64,000 nucleotides of DNA from Tamlana sp. I1 (GTDB lineage Bacteria; Bacteroidota; Bacteroidia; Flavobacteriales; Flavobacteriaceae). The stretch covers positions 62,001-126,000 of the forward strand of contig NZ_JACLAF010000008.1 in the NCBI RefSeq assembly GCF_015355625.1. The letters run 5' to 3'. A program made the translations under genes and the position numbers. The notes under the pieces are model-generated. The model ran no database searches, was not told the DNA's origin, and saw nothing but the letters and a program-made list of their open reading frames with translations. Below, one piece after another: positions 18,686 to 28,119 of this stretch. How positions within the stretch are numbered: position 1 is the first letter of the stretch; every line of letters starts with the position of its first letter.

Positions 18686-19495
18686 TTAGCTTAAAACGCT
18701 ATTATTGAAAAATGTTGTGTAAGCTTCGCCAAATTCATCTTTAGGTTTGTAATCTAAAACAGGTTTGTTTGATGCTTTTAAATAGGCGTCTAAATCGTCA
18801 GGAATGGTTTCCGATCCAACAATTAAAGCATCCGAATAATCGATAGCTACTTTCATTAAGTTGGTATACGTTGGTTCTTCAAGCGATTTTATAGCTTCTT
18901 CATCAATGTTATCAAACTTAATTTTGTTTACCATTTCTTCGTTTAACGTACCGCTAAAGCTTTGGTTGTAAACAGATGTTACAATTTTACTTTCGCTAAA
19001 TAAAGGTTCGTCTTTATAATATTCTTTAAAGTAAAGTGGTAATAATGAGGCTAACCAACCATGTACATGGATAATATCTGGCGCCCAATTTAATTTCTTT
19101 ACGGTTTCAATAACGCCTTTTGCAAAGAAAATAGCGCGCTCATCGTTGTCTGGAAATAATTTTCCGGCTTCATCGGTTAAGGTTGCTTTTCTTTTAAAAT
19201 ATTCGTCGTTATCAATAAAATAAACTTGAATACGTTCTTTTGGGATTGATGCTACCTTAATAATTAAAGGCATATCTAAATCATTAATAACTAAATTTAT
19301 CCCAGATAGACGTATAACTTCGTGTAATTGGTGCCTGCGTTCATTTATATTGCCATACCTAGGCATGAATATTCTAATTTGTCCGCCTTGTTGATTTACC
19401 AATCGTGGTGCTTCAAACGACATAGAAGAAATTTCGGTTTCAGGTAGATAGGGCACTACTTCAGATGATACATATAATATCCTCTTATCTTTCAT
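18686..19495 (-). CDS. Glycogen/starch-synthase N-terminal-like protein (half-length, degenerate)
   Basis: The 269 residues align with only the N-terminal Rossmann half of GT5 glycogen synthases: ILYVSSEVVPYLPE at the start, then PRYGNINERR, the DIIHVHGWLASLLPLYFKEY element and a VTSVYNQSFSG motif. The ADP-glucose-binding KTGGL motif near residue 20 is replaced by ETEISSM. The whole C-terminal GT-B half, with the nucleotide-sugar site, is absent. The protein is therefore unlikely to be a working glycogen synthase on its own. It may be a regulatory or structural relative. It is divergently oriented to panC and upstream of the DUF4270 gene, with 23 nt between them. No frameshift is needed: the next frame downstream is the DUF4270 start. 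Confidence 0.75.
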   Translation of the reverse strand: MKDKRILYVSSEVVPYLPETEISSMSFEAPRLVNQQGGQIRIFMPRYGNINERRHQLHEVIRLSGINLVINDLDMPLIIKVASIPKERIQVYFIDNDEYFKRKATLTDEAGKLFPDNDERAIFFAKGVIETVKKLNWAPDIIHVHGWLASLLPLYFKEYYKDEPLFSESKIVTSVYNQSFSGTLNEEMVNKIKFDNIDEEAIKSLEEPTYTNLMKVAIDYSDALIVGSETIPDDLDAYLKASNKPVLDYKPKDEFGEAYTTFFNNSVLS

Positions 19496-19544
19496 ATATT
19501 AGTTTTTGTTGACTTTATTGATGTTCTAAATAAAATAGAAATAC

Positions 19545-19569
19545 CTGTTTCACTTTTTATATGAAACAG
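19545..19569. promoter_or_regulatory. 8-bp inverted repeat between divergent genes
   Basis: CTGTTTCA (19545-19552) and TGAAACAG (19562-19569) frame a 9-nt loop, midway between the glycogen-synthase-like gene and panC. It may be an operator or a small terminator. Confidence 0.35.
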
Positions 19570-19662
19570 AATAAACCCACTTTATATAGCTATTGCTTTT
19601 TGCTAATGAAAATAAAAAACATGCAAAAATACAAAATTTTATGCAGATTGGTTGTAAAATCT

Positions 19663-19670
19663 TAAGTTTG
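19663..19670 (+). promoter_or_regulatory. -7 element of the panC promoter
   Basis: TAAGTTTG is an exact match to TAnnTTTG, 24 nt before the GTG start. No clear TTG at the -33 position was found. Confidence 0.5.
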
Positions 19671-19694
19671 CACGCGTTAATTTTATATTAAACA

Positions 19695-20546
19695 GTGGAA
19701 GTTTACTCAGAAAAACAACAAATTACAGCAACTCTTAAGGCTTTAAGAGCTGAAAATAAAACCATAGGTTTGGTGCCTACGATGGGTGCGTTGCACGAAG
19801 GGCATTTACAATTAGTAAAAACAGCTTTGTTAGAAAATGACAATGTGGTGGTTAGCATTTTTGTAAACCCAACACAATTTGATAATAAAGAAGACTTGGA
19901 AAAGTATCCAAGAACTTTTGAAAACGATATGGCGCTTTTAAAAGATATTAGCGAAACCCGTATTTTAATTTATGCGCCAACGGTTGAAGACATGTATGAA
20001 GGCGACCTAAAATCTCAAAAATTTGATTTTGATGGTTTAGAGTTTGAGATGGAAGGCAAATTTAGAGCAGGACATTTTGACGGTGTTGGTACTATTGTGA
20101 AGCGTTTTTTCGAGATTATACAGCCAAATAATGCTTATTTTGGAGAGAAAGATTTTCAGCAATTAGCGATTATTAAAAAAATGGTTGAAAAACATGATAT
20201 TCCTGTAAATATTGTGCCTTGCGCCATTTTCCGGGAAACTAGTGGTTTAGCTATGAGCTCTAGAAATGTGAGATTAAAGCCAGAATACCAAAAAGCAGCA
20301 CCGTTTATTTATGAAACTTTAACAACTGCCAAAATTAAATTTGGCACAGAAAGTGCTAATGATGTTACGCAATGGGTTGAAAAACAGTTTTCTAGTCAAA
20401 AATTATTGAAGTTGGAATACTTTATAATTGCAGATTCAGAAACATTAAAAACCGTTGAAAATAAAGTAAAATCAAAAAAATACAGAGCATTTATTGCGGT
20501 TTATGCCGATGATATCAGACTTATAGACAATATCGCTCTAAATTAA
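19695..20546 (+). CDS. panC: Pantothenate synthetase
   Basis: PanC joins pantoate and beta-alanine with ATP to make pantothenate, the precursor of coenzyme A. The ATP-binding HIGH-like segment [14 protein letters not shown] is present, followed by [23 protein letters not shown] with the pantoate-binding residues, and the second ATP motif at GEKDFQQL and SSRNVRL. The 283-residue length is standard. The start is GTG at 19695, preceded by stops. panD follows after 13 nt, so beta-alanine and pantothenate synthesis are one operon. Confidence 0.97.
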   Translation: MEVYSEKQQITATLKALRAENKTIGLVPTMGALHEGHLQLVKTALLENDNVVVSIFVNPTQFDNKEDLEKYPRTFENDMALLKDISETRILIYAPTVEDMYEGDLKSQKFDFDGLEFEMEGKFRAGHFDGVGTIVKRFFEIIQPNNAYFGEKDFQQLAIIKKMVEKHDIPVNIVPCAIFRETSGLAMSSRNVRLKPEYQKAAPFIYETLTTAKIKFGTESANDVTQWVEKQFSSQKLLKLEYFIIADSETLKTVENKVKSKKYRAFIAVYADDIRLIDNIALN

Positions 20547-20559
20547 TTATCTTTGCCAC

Positions 20560-20910
20560 ATGCAAATTCAAGTAGTAAAATCTAAGATTCATAGAGTTAA
20601 ATGCACGGGTGCAGAACTTAACTATATTGGTAGTATAACCATTGACGAAGACTTAATGGATGCCGCTAATGTTATTCAAGGTGAAAAAGTTCAGATTGTG
20701 AATAACGATAATGGCGAACGTTTAGAAACCTATTGTATTCCTGGACCTCGTAATTCGGGGGAAATCACTTTAAATGGGGCAGCGGCTCGAAAAGTTTCTG
20801 TAGGCGATACCTTAATATTAATCACTTACGGAATTATGGATATTGAGGAAGCTAAAGGTTTTAAACCAGCATTAGTTTTTCCAGATGAAGCAACAAACTT
20901 GTTAAAATAA
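20560..20910 (+). CDS. panD: Aspartate 1-decarboxylase (pyruvoyl type)
   Basis: PanD decarboxylates aspartate to beta-alanine for pantothenate synthesis. The 116-residue proenzyme has the self-cleavage site Gly-Ser in NYIGSITID (Ser at about 25), which yields the pyruvoyl group. [14 protein letters not shown] before it and [12 protein letters not shown] after it are hallmark motifs. It lies between panC and the UPF0104 gene. Confidence 0.97.
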   Translation: MQIQVVKSKIHRVKCTGAELNYIGSITIDEDLMDAANVIQGEKVQIVNNDNGERLETYCIPGPRNSGEITLNGAAARKVSVGDTLILITYGIMDIEEAKGFKPALVFPDEATNLLK

Positions 20911-20913
20911 ACC

Positions 20914-21873
20914 TTGAACCAGAAAACAAAAAATCTACTAAAGATCACGCTCCCACTATTGTTGGGAGTTTTTTTAATCTGGTATTCGCTTTCTAAAGTT
21001 TCGGTAGCCCAATTATTGGTGTATGCTAAAAATGCCGATTATACATGGATTGCTTTTGGTATGTTTTTAGGCTTACTAAGTCATTTGTCGCGGGCTTACC
21101 GTTGGCGATTTCAGTTAGATCCTATGGGTTATCAAGTGAAATTTGGAAATAGTGTAATGGCTATTTTCTCGGCTTATTTAATAAATTACACTATCCCCAG
21201 AGCTGGCGAAGTAGCGCGCGCATCTATCTTAACGAATTACGAAAAAGTACCCTTTGAAAAAGGTTTCGGAACCATTGTTGCCGAGCGTATTGCCGATATG
21301 GTGGTTATGTTGGGTATTATTGCAGTTACACTTTTTCTTCAGTTTGATTTTATTTACGGCTTTTTAATTCAGAAATTTAATCCAACAAAAATTATTGTTG
21401 CGCTTGCAGTTGCTATCCTGCTTTTTATGTTGGTTATGTACTTTATCAAAAAGAGTTCATCTAAAATTGCTTTAAAAATTAGAGGTTTTCTTAGCGGATT
21501 AATTGAAGGTGTTCTGGTTATTTTTAAAATGAAAAATAAGTGGGCTTACATTTTTCATACCCTTTTTATATGGGCTATGTATGTTTTAATGTTCTATGTA
21601 ACCTCTTTTTCTATTGAAGAATTACACGGCATTTCGGCAGGAGCCATATTAATCGGGTTTATTTCGGCTAGTTTTAGTATTGCGGCAACAAATGGTGGTA
21701 TTGGGTCTTATCCTTTGGCTGTTTATGCGGCATTTTCAATTTTCGGAATTCCAGAAGAACCTAGCATAGCCTACGGATGGATTATGTGGGCTTCACAAAC
21801 ACTAGTCATTATTCTTTGTGGTGGTTTATCTTTGATTTATTTGCCAATTTTCAATCGAAAAAAAGTAAAATAG
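20914..21873 (+). CDS. UPF0104/YbhN-type integral membrane protein (flippase-like)
   Basis: The 319-residue protein has about eight hydrophobic helices. The family marker RAYRWRFQLDP follows the second helix, and NYTIPRAGEVARASIL and GTIVAERIADM are in the central part. This fold is shared with the membrane half of lysylphosphatidylglycerol synthases, but no aminoacyl-transferase domain is present. Its substrate is unknown. The start is TTG at 20914, 4 nt after the panD stop, so it is translationally coupled to the pantothenate operon. A link to CoA metabolism is not established. Confidence 0.85.
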   Translation: MNQKTKNLLKITLPLLLGVFLIWYSLSKVSVAQLLVYAKNADYTWIAFGMFLGLLSHLSRAYRWRFQLDPMGYQVKFGNSVMAIFSAYLINYTIPRAGEVARASILTNYEKVPFEKGFGTIVAERIADMVVMLGIIAVTLFLQFDFIYGFLIQKFNPTKIIVALAVAILLFMLVMYFIKKSSSKIALKIRGFLSGLIEGVLVIFKMKNKWAYIFHTLFIWAMYVLMFYVTSFSIEELHGISAGAILIGFISASFSIAATNGGIGSYPLAVYAAFSIFGIPEEPSIAYGWIMWASQTLVIILCGGLSLIYLPIFNRKKVK

Positions 21874-21968
21874 CGCTTTTATTCAGGTTTGAAGCTTCTT
21901 AAACTTTGCTTTTAAACTCTGCGTATATTTACTATCTTGCCATACAAATCTAAAACCAAATACTTAAG

Positions 21969-23114
21969 ATGAAACACCTACTTTTTGTTTTATTGTTTAG
22001 CATATCACTAGTTTATAGCAACGCCCAAGTGAAGCGTGAAATCTTTCAGTCTACAAAATTAGACCAAGATCGTGAGATAAAAATTCATTTACCACAAGGT
22101 TACAATAAGGACAATAAAACCTATCCGTTAATTTTGGTTTTAGACGCCGATTATATGTTTGATGCTGTTGCTGGAAACGTTGATTATTTTTCCTATTGGG
22201 AAGACATGCCGCCTGCAGTTGTTGTAGGGGTAAACCAATTGAATAAACGCTATGACGATTGCATGTACTCCGAACAAAACTCGTTACCTATTGATTCTGG
22301 AGCTGCTTTTTACGAATTTCTTGGTTTGGAGTTAATTCCGCACATAGAAAAAAAGTATAGAACAGGGATTTTTAAAGCCATTATTGGTCATGGTGAATCG
22401 GCTAATTTTGTGAATTATTATTTGTTAAAACCTAATCCTCTGTTCCAATCATATGTGTCGATTAGTCCAGATTTAGCGCCAAATATGTTAGAGTATCTTC
22501 CTGAAGCATTGCGTAATGTGCAGTCGAAAACCTATTATTATTTAGCAAACACAAATAACGATTCTGAAACTATAAAAATGATGACCGATGCACTTAACAC
22601 AGATATTTCGGGCATAGAAAACGATAAGTTGGTGTATACCTTTAATAGTTTTGAAGGGCCTTCGCATTATTCGGTACCAACTAGCGCGATTCCTGTGGCT
22701 TTAGAGAACATGTTCAGAATATATCAGCCAATAACGGTTAAAGAATATAAAGAGGTTGTTTTAGAATTAGAGATGTCTCCAGTACTTTATCTTCAAGAAA
22801 AATATCAAGCCATTAAAGATATTTATGGGATTGAAAAACCTGTTTTAATTAATGATTTTAAAGCGATTGCTGCAGCCATCGAAAAAAAGGAGACTTTCGA
22901 ATATTATGAAGAATTGGGCAAAATGGCACGAGATGCTTTCCCGGAAACCCTTTTAGGTGGCTATTATTACGGACGCTTTTATGAAGAAACAGGCGAGCCA
23001 AAACGCGCTATGAAAACCTATCAATCGGCTTATACTTTAAGTGAAATTGCTGGAATTACAAAAGACGAAGTGCTTACTAGAGCCGAATCTATTAAGGCAG
23101 ATTTTGGCTATTAA
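21969..23114 (+). CDS. Secreted esterase-like protein (putative esterase D family) with degenerate nucleophile elbow
   Basis: A signal peptide (MKHLLFVLLFSISLVYSNAQ) leads a putative-esterase alpha/beta-hydrolase domain (about 30-270). Family markers are the IHLPQGYNKDNKTYPLILVLDADYMFD opening and a late FEGPSHYSVP stretch that could hold the catalytic His. The nucleophile elbow, normally GHSxGG, reads GHGESANF, so the usual Ser position is Gly. The following Ser is shifted two residues. The C-terminal ~90 residues are helical and TPR-like (GRFYEETGEPKRAMKTYQSAY). It may be non-catalytic or use the shifted Ser. It lies between the panCD cluster and radA. The substrate is unknown. Confidence 0.7.
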   Translation: MKHLLFVLLFSISLVYSNAQVKREIFQSTKLDQDREIKIHLPQGYNKDNKTYPLILVLDADYMFDAVAGNVDYFSYWEDMPPAVVVGVNQLNKRYDDCMYSEQNSLPIDSGAAFYEFLGLELIPHIEKKYRTGIFKAIIGHGESANFVNYYLLKPNPLFQSYVSISPDLAPNMLEYLPEALRNVQSKTYYYLANTNNDSETIKMMTDALNTDISGIENDKLVYTFNSFEGPSHYSVPTSAIPVALENMFRIYQPITVKEYKEVVLELEMSPVLYLQEKYQAIKDIYGIEKPVLINDFKAIAAAIEKKETFEYYEELGKMARDAFPETLLGGYYYGRFYEETGEPKRAMKTYQSAYTLSEIAGITKDEVLTRAESIKADFGY

Positions 23115-23178
23115 ACGGGATTTATCTCAAAGCAGTTCGACATATCTCTATGTATAAATTAAAAATTCAATACCTGTA

Positions 23179-24537
23179 ATGGCAAAAGTTAAAACCACAT
23201 TTTTTTGTCAGAATTGCGGAACACAATTTGCCAAATGGCAGGGGCAATGTACAGCTTGTAAAGAATGGAATACCATTGTTGAAGAGCTGGTTCAAAAGCC
23301 TGAAAAAAGCGATTGGAAAACACCAACATCGCCAACAAAACGGGCTTCGGTTCCTTTGTTAATAAATGAAATTGACACCACAAAAGAAGCACGGTTAGAT
23401 ACATTTGATGGTGAATTAAATCGTGTATTGGGTGGTGGAATTGTACCGGGATCTTTAACTTTATTAGGGGGCGAGCCAGGAATTGGAAAAAGCACACTGT
23501 TGCTTCAAGTCTCTTTAAGTTTGCCTTATAAAACGCTTTATGTTTCTGGAGAGGAAAGTCAGAAACAAATAAAAATGCGTGCCGAACGTATTAATCCTAA
23601 TAACAGCAATTGTTATATTTTAACTGAAACAAAAACTCAAAATATCTTCAAACAGATTGAAGCTTTAGAGCCAGATATTGTGATTATCGATTCTATTCAA
23701 ACGCTGCATAGCGATTATATCGAATCGTCTTCAGGAAGTATTTCACAAATAAAAGAATGCACTACCGAGCTGATTAAATTTGCAAAAGAAACGTCGACAC
23801 CTGTTTTATTAATTGGTCATATTACAAAGGATGGACACATTGCGGGGCCAAAAATTTTAGAACACATGGTGGATACGGTTTTGCAATTTGAAGGCGATCG
23901 AAATCATGTATTTAGAATTCTAAGAGCAAATAAAAACCGTTTTGGTTCTACAAACGAGTTAGGGATTTACGAAATGCAGGGTTCTGGACTTCGGGAAGTT
24001 TCTAATCCTTCAGAAATATTAATCTCTAAAAAAGACGAAGAATTATCGGGGAATGCGATTGCTGCAACTTTAGAGGGCATGCGTCCTTTAATGATTGAAG
24101 TGCAAGCCTTGGTAAGTACTGCAGTTTATGGAACGCCGCAGCGTAGTGCTACAGGATTTAACTCGAAACGTTTAAACATGTTGTTGGCTGTTTTAGAAAA
24201 ACGCGCTGGCTTTCGTTTGGGCGCAAAAGATGTGTTTCTAAATATAACGGGAGGAATTACTGTGGACGATCCTGCAATCGATTTGGCGGTTGTTGCTTCT
24301 ATTTTATCTTCAAACGAAGATGTTTTTATCCCTAAAGATTTTTGTTTTGCTGCCGAAGTTGGGCTTTCAGGAGAAATTCGACCGGTGCAACGTGTGGAAC
24401 AGCGTATTTTAGAAGCTGAAAAGTTAGGATTTGCTACCATATTTGTATCAAAATACAATAAAATTTCTCTTAAAAACACCGCCATCAGAATTCAATTAAT
24501 TTCAAAAATTGAAGATTTGGTCGATTTTATTGTTTAA
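23179..24537 (+). CDS. radA: DNA repair protein RadA
   Basis: RadA (Sms) is a RecA-like ATPase that drives branch migration of recombination intermediates. The N-terminal C4 zinc finger spans about residues 9-30 (CQNCG and CTACKEWNT). Walker A is GGEPGIGKST at about 92-101. The RadA-specific KNRFG motif is present in RANKNRFGSTNE. A C-terminal Lon-protease-like domain (about 290-452) ends the 452-residue protein, which is full length. A strong terminator follows. Confidence 0.97.
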   Translation: MAKVKTTFFCQNCGTQFAKWQGQCTACKEWNTIVEELVQKPEKSDWKTPTSPTKRASVPLLINEIDTTKEARLDTFDGELNRVLGGGIVPGSLTLLGGEPGIGKSTLLLQVSLSLPYKTLYVSGEESQKQIKMRAERINPNNSNCYILTETKTQNIFKQIEALEPDIVIIDSIQTLHSDYIESSSGSISQIKECTTELIKFAKETSTPVLLIGHITKDGHIAGPKILEHMVDTVLQFEGDRNHVFRILRANKNRFGSTNELGIYEMQGSGLREVSNPSEILISKKDEELSGNAIAATLEGMRPLMIEVQALVSTAVYGTPQRSATGFNSKRLNMLLAVLEKRAGFRLGAKDVFLNITGGITVDDPAIDLAVVASILSSNEDVFIPKDFCFAAEVGLSGEIRPVQRVEQRILEAEKLGFATIFVSKYNKISLKNTAIRIQLISKIEDLVDFIV

Positions 24538-24577
24538 ATCAGCTTTAAAATTTAAAAATAAGTCATAAATAAATATT

Positions 24578-24606
24578 AAAACCGATTATTTTCAATCGGT
24601 TTTTTT
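24578..24606 (+). terminator. Terminator of radA
   Basis: Perfect 10-bp stem, AAAACCGATT (24578-24587) with AATCGGTTTT (24594-24603), a 6-nt loop and a trailing T-run. Confidence 0.92.
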
Positions 24607-24665
24607 AGCGATTAGCCCTTCTGTTTTCTTAGAATTCCTTAAATTCGCGAACTTATTAGAATCGC

Positions 24666-27600
24666 ATGAAAATGAACGCTAAATTTCCTGAATATAAAGG
24701 TCTTAACTTACCAAATGTAGCAACCGAAATACTACAGTATTGGAAAGAAAACAACATCTTTGAGAAAAGTGTAACCACAAGAGAGGGTAAAGAACCGTAT
24801 GTATTTTTTGAAGGGCCACCTTCAGCAAACGGACTTCCTGGTGTGCACCACGTTTTAGCGCGTGCTATTAAAGATATTTTTCCGCGTTATAAAACCATGA
24901 AAGGCTACCAAGTAAAGCGTAAAGCGGGTTGGGATACCCATGGTTTACCTATAGAATTAGGTGTAGAAAAAGAATTAGGCATTACAAAAGAAGATATTGG
25001 TAAGTCAATTTCTGTTGAAGATTATAACGCAGCGTGTAGAAAAGCCGTTATGCGTTATACCGATGTTTGGAATGATTTAACTGAAAAAATGGGCTATTGG
25101 GTAGATATGGACGATCCATACATTACTTACGAGCCTAAATACATGGAGTCTGTTTGGTGGCTTTTAAAAGAAATATACACCAAAAAATTAATGTATAAAG
25201 GCTATACCATTCAGCCGTATTCGCCAAAAGCAGGAACTGGTTTAAGCTCACACGAGGTTAATCAACCAGGAGCGTATCAGGATGTTACAGATACCACTAT
25301 TGTTGCACAGTTTAAAAGCCCCCTAACCCCCAAAGGGGGAACGGAAAACTCAATTGCTAAGGCGTTTGAGTTCTCCCCTCCTATGGAGGGGTCGGGGGAG
25401 GCTTACTTCCTAGCATGGACGACAACGCCTTGGACGCTTCCAAGTAACACGGCATTAACTGTTGGGCCGAAAATAGAATATGTATTAGTTGAAACTTATA
25501 ATCAATACACTTTTGAGCCTATAAAAGTGGTTTTAGCTAAGAAATTACTGAGTTATCAATTTTCAGGGAAATTCAAATTAGTTGAAGAAGCTTCTGAAAT
25601 TTCAGCATATAAAGAAGGCGATAAAAAAATCCCATATAGAGTTATTGGCGAATGTATTGGAAAAGATTTAGTAGGCATTAAGTACGAGCAGTTATTGCCG
25701 TATGCCTTACCAAACGATAATCCTGAAAATGCATTTCGTGTGATTTCTGGAGATTTTGTGACCACCGAAGACGGTACAGGAATTGTACACACGGCGCCTA
25801 CTTTTGGAGCCGACGATGCTTTAGTTGCCAAACAAGCTACGCCAGAAGTGCCACCAATGTTAGTGAAAGATGAGCATGGAAACTTGGTGCCTTTGGTTGA
25901 TTTACAAGGAAAATTTAGACCAGAAATGGCTGAATTTGCTGGTAAATACGTTAAAAACGAGTATTATGATGAGGGGCAAGAACCAGAACGTTCTGTCGAT
26001 GTAGAGATTGCTATTAAATTAAAAGAAGAAAACAAGGCCTTTAAGGTTGAGAAATACAAACACAACTATCCGCATTGTTGGCGAACAGATAAGCCTATCC
26101 TTTATTACCCATTAGATTCTTGGTTTATTAAAATAACCGATGTTAAAGGGCGTATGCACGAACTGAATACAAGCATTAACTGGAAGCCAAAAGCAACCGG
26201 AACAGGGCGTTTTGGTAATTGGTTAGCAAACGCAAACGATTGGAATTTATCACGTTCACGTTATTGGGGAATCCCATTACCAATTTGGAGATCTGAAGAT
26301 GGTAAAGAAGAAATCTGTATCGGTTCTGTTGAAGAACTTAAAGCTGAAATGAGCAAAGCAGTTTCAGCAGGATTTTTAGCTAAAGATATTTTTGAAGATT
26401 TTGAAGTAGGAAACAATTCCGAAGAAAACTACGCGAAAATAGATTTACATAAAAATATCGTTGACGACATTGTATTGGTTTCTCCTTCCGGACAAAAAAT
26501 GTTCCGCGAAAGCGATTTAATCGATGTGTGGTTCGATTCAGGTTCTATGCCTTATGCACAATGGCATTACCCGTTTGAAAACAAGGAGCTAATTGACGAT
26601 AATAAGTCGTTCCCTGCCGATTTTATTGCTGAAGGTGTCGATCAAACACGTGGTTGGTTTTACACGCTTCATGCGATTGGAACCATGGTTTTCGATTCTG
26701 TAGCTTATAAAAACGTGGTTTCTAACGGGTTGGTGTTAGATAAAAACGGACAAAAAATGTCGAAGCGTTTAGGAAACGCTGTCGATCCTTTTGATACTTT
26801 AGGTGATTATGGTGCCGATGCGACACGTTGGTACATGATTTCGAACGCAAATCCTTGGGACAATTTAAAATTTGATTTAGAAGGTATTGAAGAGGTAAAA
26901 CGTAAATTTTTCGGAACGCTTTATAACACCTATTCATTCTTCAGTTTATATACCAATTTAGACAAATTTAGTTACGCTGAAGCGGATGTGTCTTTGGAAG
27001 AACGACCAGAATTAGACCGTTGGATTCTTTCAGAATTACATACTTTAATTAAAAAAGTAGATGCTTTTTATGCCGATTACGAGCCTACAAGAGCAGCACG
27101 CGCTATTTCAGATTTCACTCAAGATTATTTGAGTAACTGGTATGTGCGTTTAAGTAGAAGACGTTTCTGGAAAGGCGATTACGAGCAAGATAAAATTTCG
27201 GCTTACCAAACACTTTATACCTGTATGGAAACTATAGCGAAATTGGCCGCGCCTATTGCGCCGTTCTTTATGGATAAATTGTATTTAGATTTAAATTCGG
27301 TATCTAATAAAGAACAGTTTGAAAGTGTGCATTTAGCTAATTTCCCTGTTTGTGATGAAGCTTTTATCGATAAATCTTTAGAACGTAAAATGGAAAGTGC
27401 TCAAACCATTTCTTCATTAGTATTGTCGTTAAGAGCTAAGGAGAAAATTAAAGTACGTCAGCCGCTTCAAAAAATCATGATTCCTGTGGATTCTAAGCAG
27501 CAAAAAGAAGAGATTCAAGCCGTTTCAGAGTTGATAAAACACGAGGTGAATATTAAAGAGATTGAGCTTTTAAGTGATGCTTCCGATATTCTTGTAAAAC

Positions 27601-28115
27601 AAATAAAGCCTAATTTTAAAGCGCTTGGTCCTCGCTTCGGAAAGGATATGAAAGCCATTGCAGGAATAGTAATTAACTTTACAGCAGAAGATATTAACAA
27701 AATTGAACAAAATGGTAGTTTAGAGGTTAATGTTAATGGAAAAAATATTACATTAGAACGCTCAGACGTTGAGATTACATCCCAAGATATCGAAGGATGG
27801 TTGGTTGCAAATGAAGGTGCTTTAACCGTAGCTTTAGATGTAACTATTTCAGATGAATTACGTAAAGAAGGAATTGCTAGAGAGTTAATTAATCGCATTC
27901 AAAATTTACGTAAGGACTCAGGTTTTGAAGTCACCGATCGTATTGATGTAAGGCTTCAAAACGACGAGCAAGTTGTAAAAGCTGTTGAAGCTAATATGGC
28001 TTATATAAAATCGGAAACCTTAACCAATGAACTTGAAATAATTGATAATCTAGATAATGGTATAGAAATTGCGTTTGATGATGTAAATACCAAATTGTCT
28101 ATTCAAAAAAACTGA
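24666..28115 (+). CDS. ileS: Isoleucyl-tRNA synthetase, carrying an in-frame repeat-element insertion
   Basis: IleS charges tRNA-Ile. The class I signature is GLPGVHH at about residues 56-62 and KMSKRLGN at about 698. WTTTPWTLPSNTAL marks the start of the CP1 editing domain and YWGIPLP the return to the catalytic core. Overall layout and length (1149) resemble the eukaryote-like IleS type. Residues about 218-247, at the entry to the editing domain, are encoded by a GC-rich imperfect inverted repeat (25315-25402) that reads SPLTPKGGTEN...FSPPMEGSGEAYF. The reading frame stays open across it, so the gene is probably functional with an extra surface loop. It is followed 4 nt later by a dksA-like gene. 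Confidence 0.96.
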   Translation: MKMNAKFPEYKGLNLPNVATEILQYWKENNIFEKSVTTREGKEPYVFFEGPPSANGLPGVHHVLARAIKDIFPRYKTMKGYQVKRKAGWDTHGLPIELGVEKELGITKEDIGKSISVEDYNAACRKAVMRYTDVWNDLTEKMGYWVDMDDPYITYEPKYMESVWWLLKEIYTKKLMYKGYTIQPYSPKAGTGLSSHEVNQPGAYQDVTDTTIVAQFKSPLTPKGGTENSIAKAFEFSPPMEGSGEAYFLAWTTTPWTLPSNTALTVGPKIEYVLVETYNQYTFEPIKVVLAKKLLSYQFSGKFKLVEEASEISAYKEGDKKIPYRVIGECIGKDLVGIKYEQLLPYALPNDNPENAFRVISGDFVTTEDGTGIVHTAPTFGADDALVAKQATPEVPPMLVKDEHGNLVPLVDLQGKFRPEMAEFAGKYVKNEYYDEGQEPERSVDVEIAIKLKEENKAFKVEKYKHNYPHCWRTDKPILYYPLDSWFIKITDVKGRMHELNTSINWKPKATGTGRFGNWLANANDWNLSRSRYWGIPLPIWRSEDGKEEICIGSVEELKAEMSKAVSAGFLAKDIFEDFEVGNNSEENYAKIDLHKNIVDDIVLVSPSGQKMFRESDLIDVWFDSGSMPYAQWHYPFENKELIDDNKSFPADFIAEGVDQTRGWFYTLHAIGTMVFDSVAYKNVVSNGLVLDKNGQKMSKRLGNAVDPFDTLGDYGADATRWYMISNANPWDNLKFDLEGIEEVKRKFFGTLYNTYSFFSLYTNLDKFSYAEADVSLEERPELDRWILSELHTLIKKVDAFYADYEPTRAARAISDFTQDYLSNWYVRLSRRRFWKGDYEQDKISAYQTLYTCMETIAKLAAPIAPFFMDKLYLDLNSVSNKEQFESVHLANFPVCDEAFIDKSLERKMESAQTISSLVLSLRAKEKIKVRQPLQKIMIPVDSKQQKEEIQAVSELIKHEVNIKEIELLSDASDILVKQIKPNFKALGPRFGKDMKAIAGIVINFTAEDINKIEQNGSLEVNVNGKNITLERSDVEITSQDIEGWLVANEGALTVALDVTISDELRKEGIARELINRIQNLRKDSGFEVTDRIDVRLQNDEQVVKAVEANMAYIKSETLTNELEIIDNLDNGIEIAFDDVNTKLSIQKN
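25315..25402. repeat. GC-rich inverted-repeat element translated inside ileS
   Basis: The left half (AAAGCCCCCTAACCCC, then CAAAGGGGGAAC) and the right half (TTCTCCCCTCC, TATGGAGGGG, then GGGGGAGGCTT) are imperfect reverse complements around a ~30-nt AT-rich centre. Each half is itself a small hairpin. G/C homopolymer runs of this kind are unlike anything else in this AT-rich window. From general knowledge, similar CCCCTAACCCC/GGGGAGGC palindromes are dispersed in flavobacterial genomes. Confidence 0.85.
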
Positions 28116-28119
28116 AATT

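Noticed and set aside
24126-24485. 119-codon frame antisense to radA
   Set aside because: Shadow of the Lon-like domain of radA, with no start context or motif.
25315-25402. Intein or frameshift in ileS
   Set aside because: The insert is only about 30 codons, has no splicing motifs, and leaves the frame open; a repeat element explains the composition.
27515-27898. 127-codon frame antisense to ileS
   Set aside because: Shadow of ileS; composition is Ser/Phe/Ile-rich as expected from reading codons in reverse.
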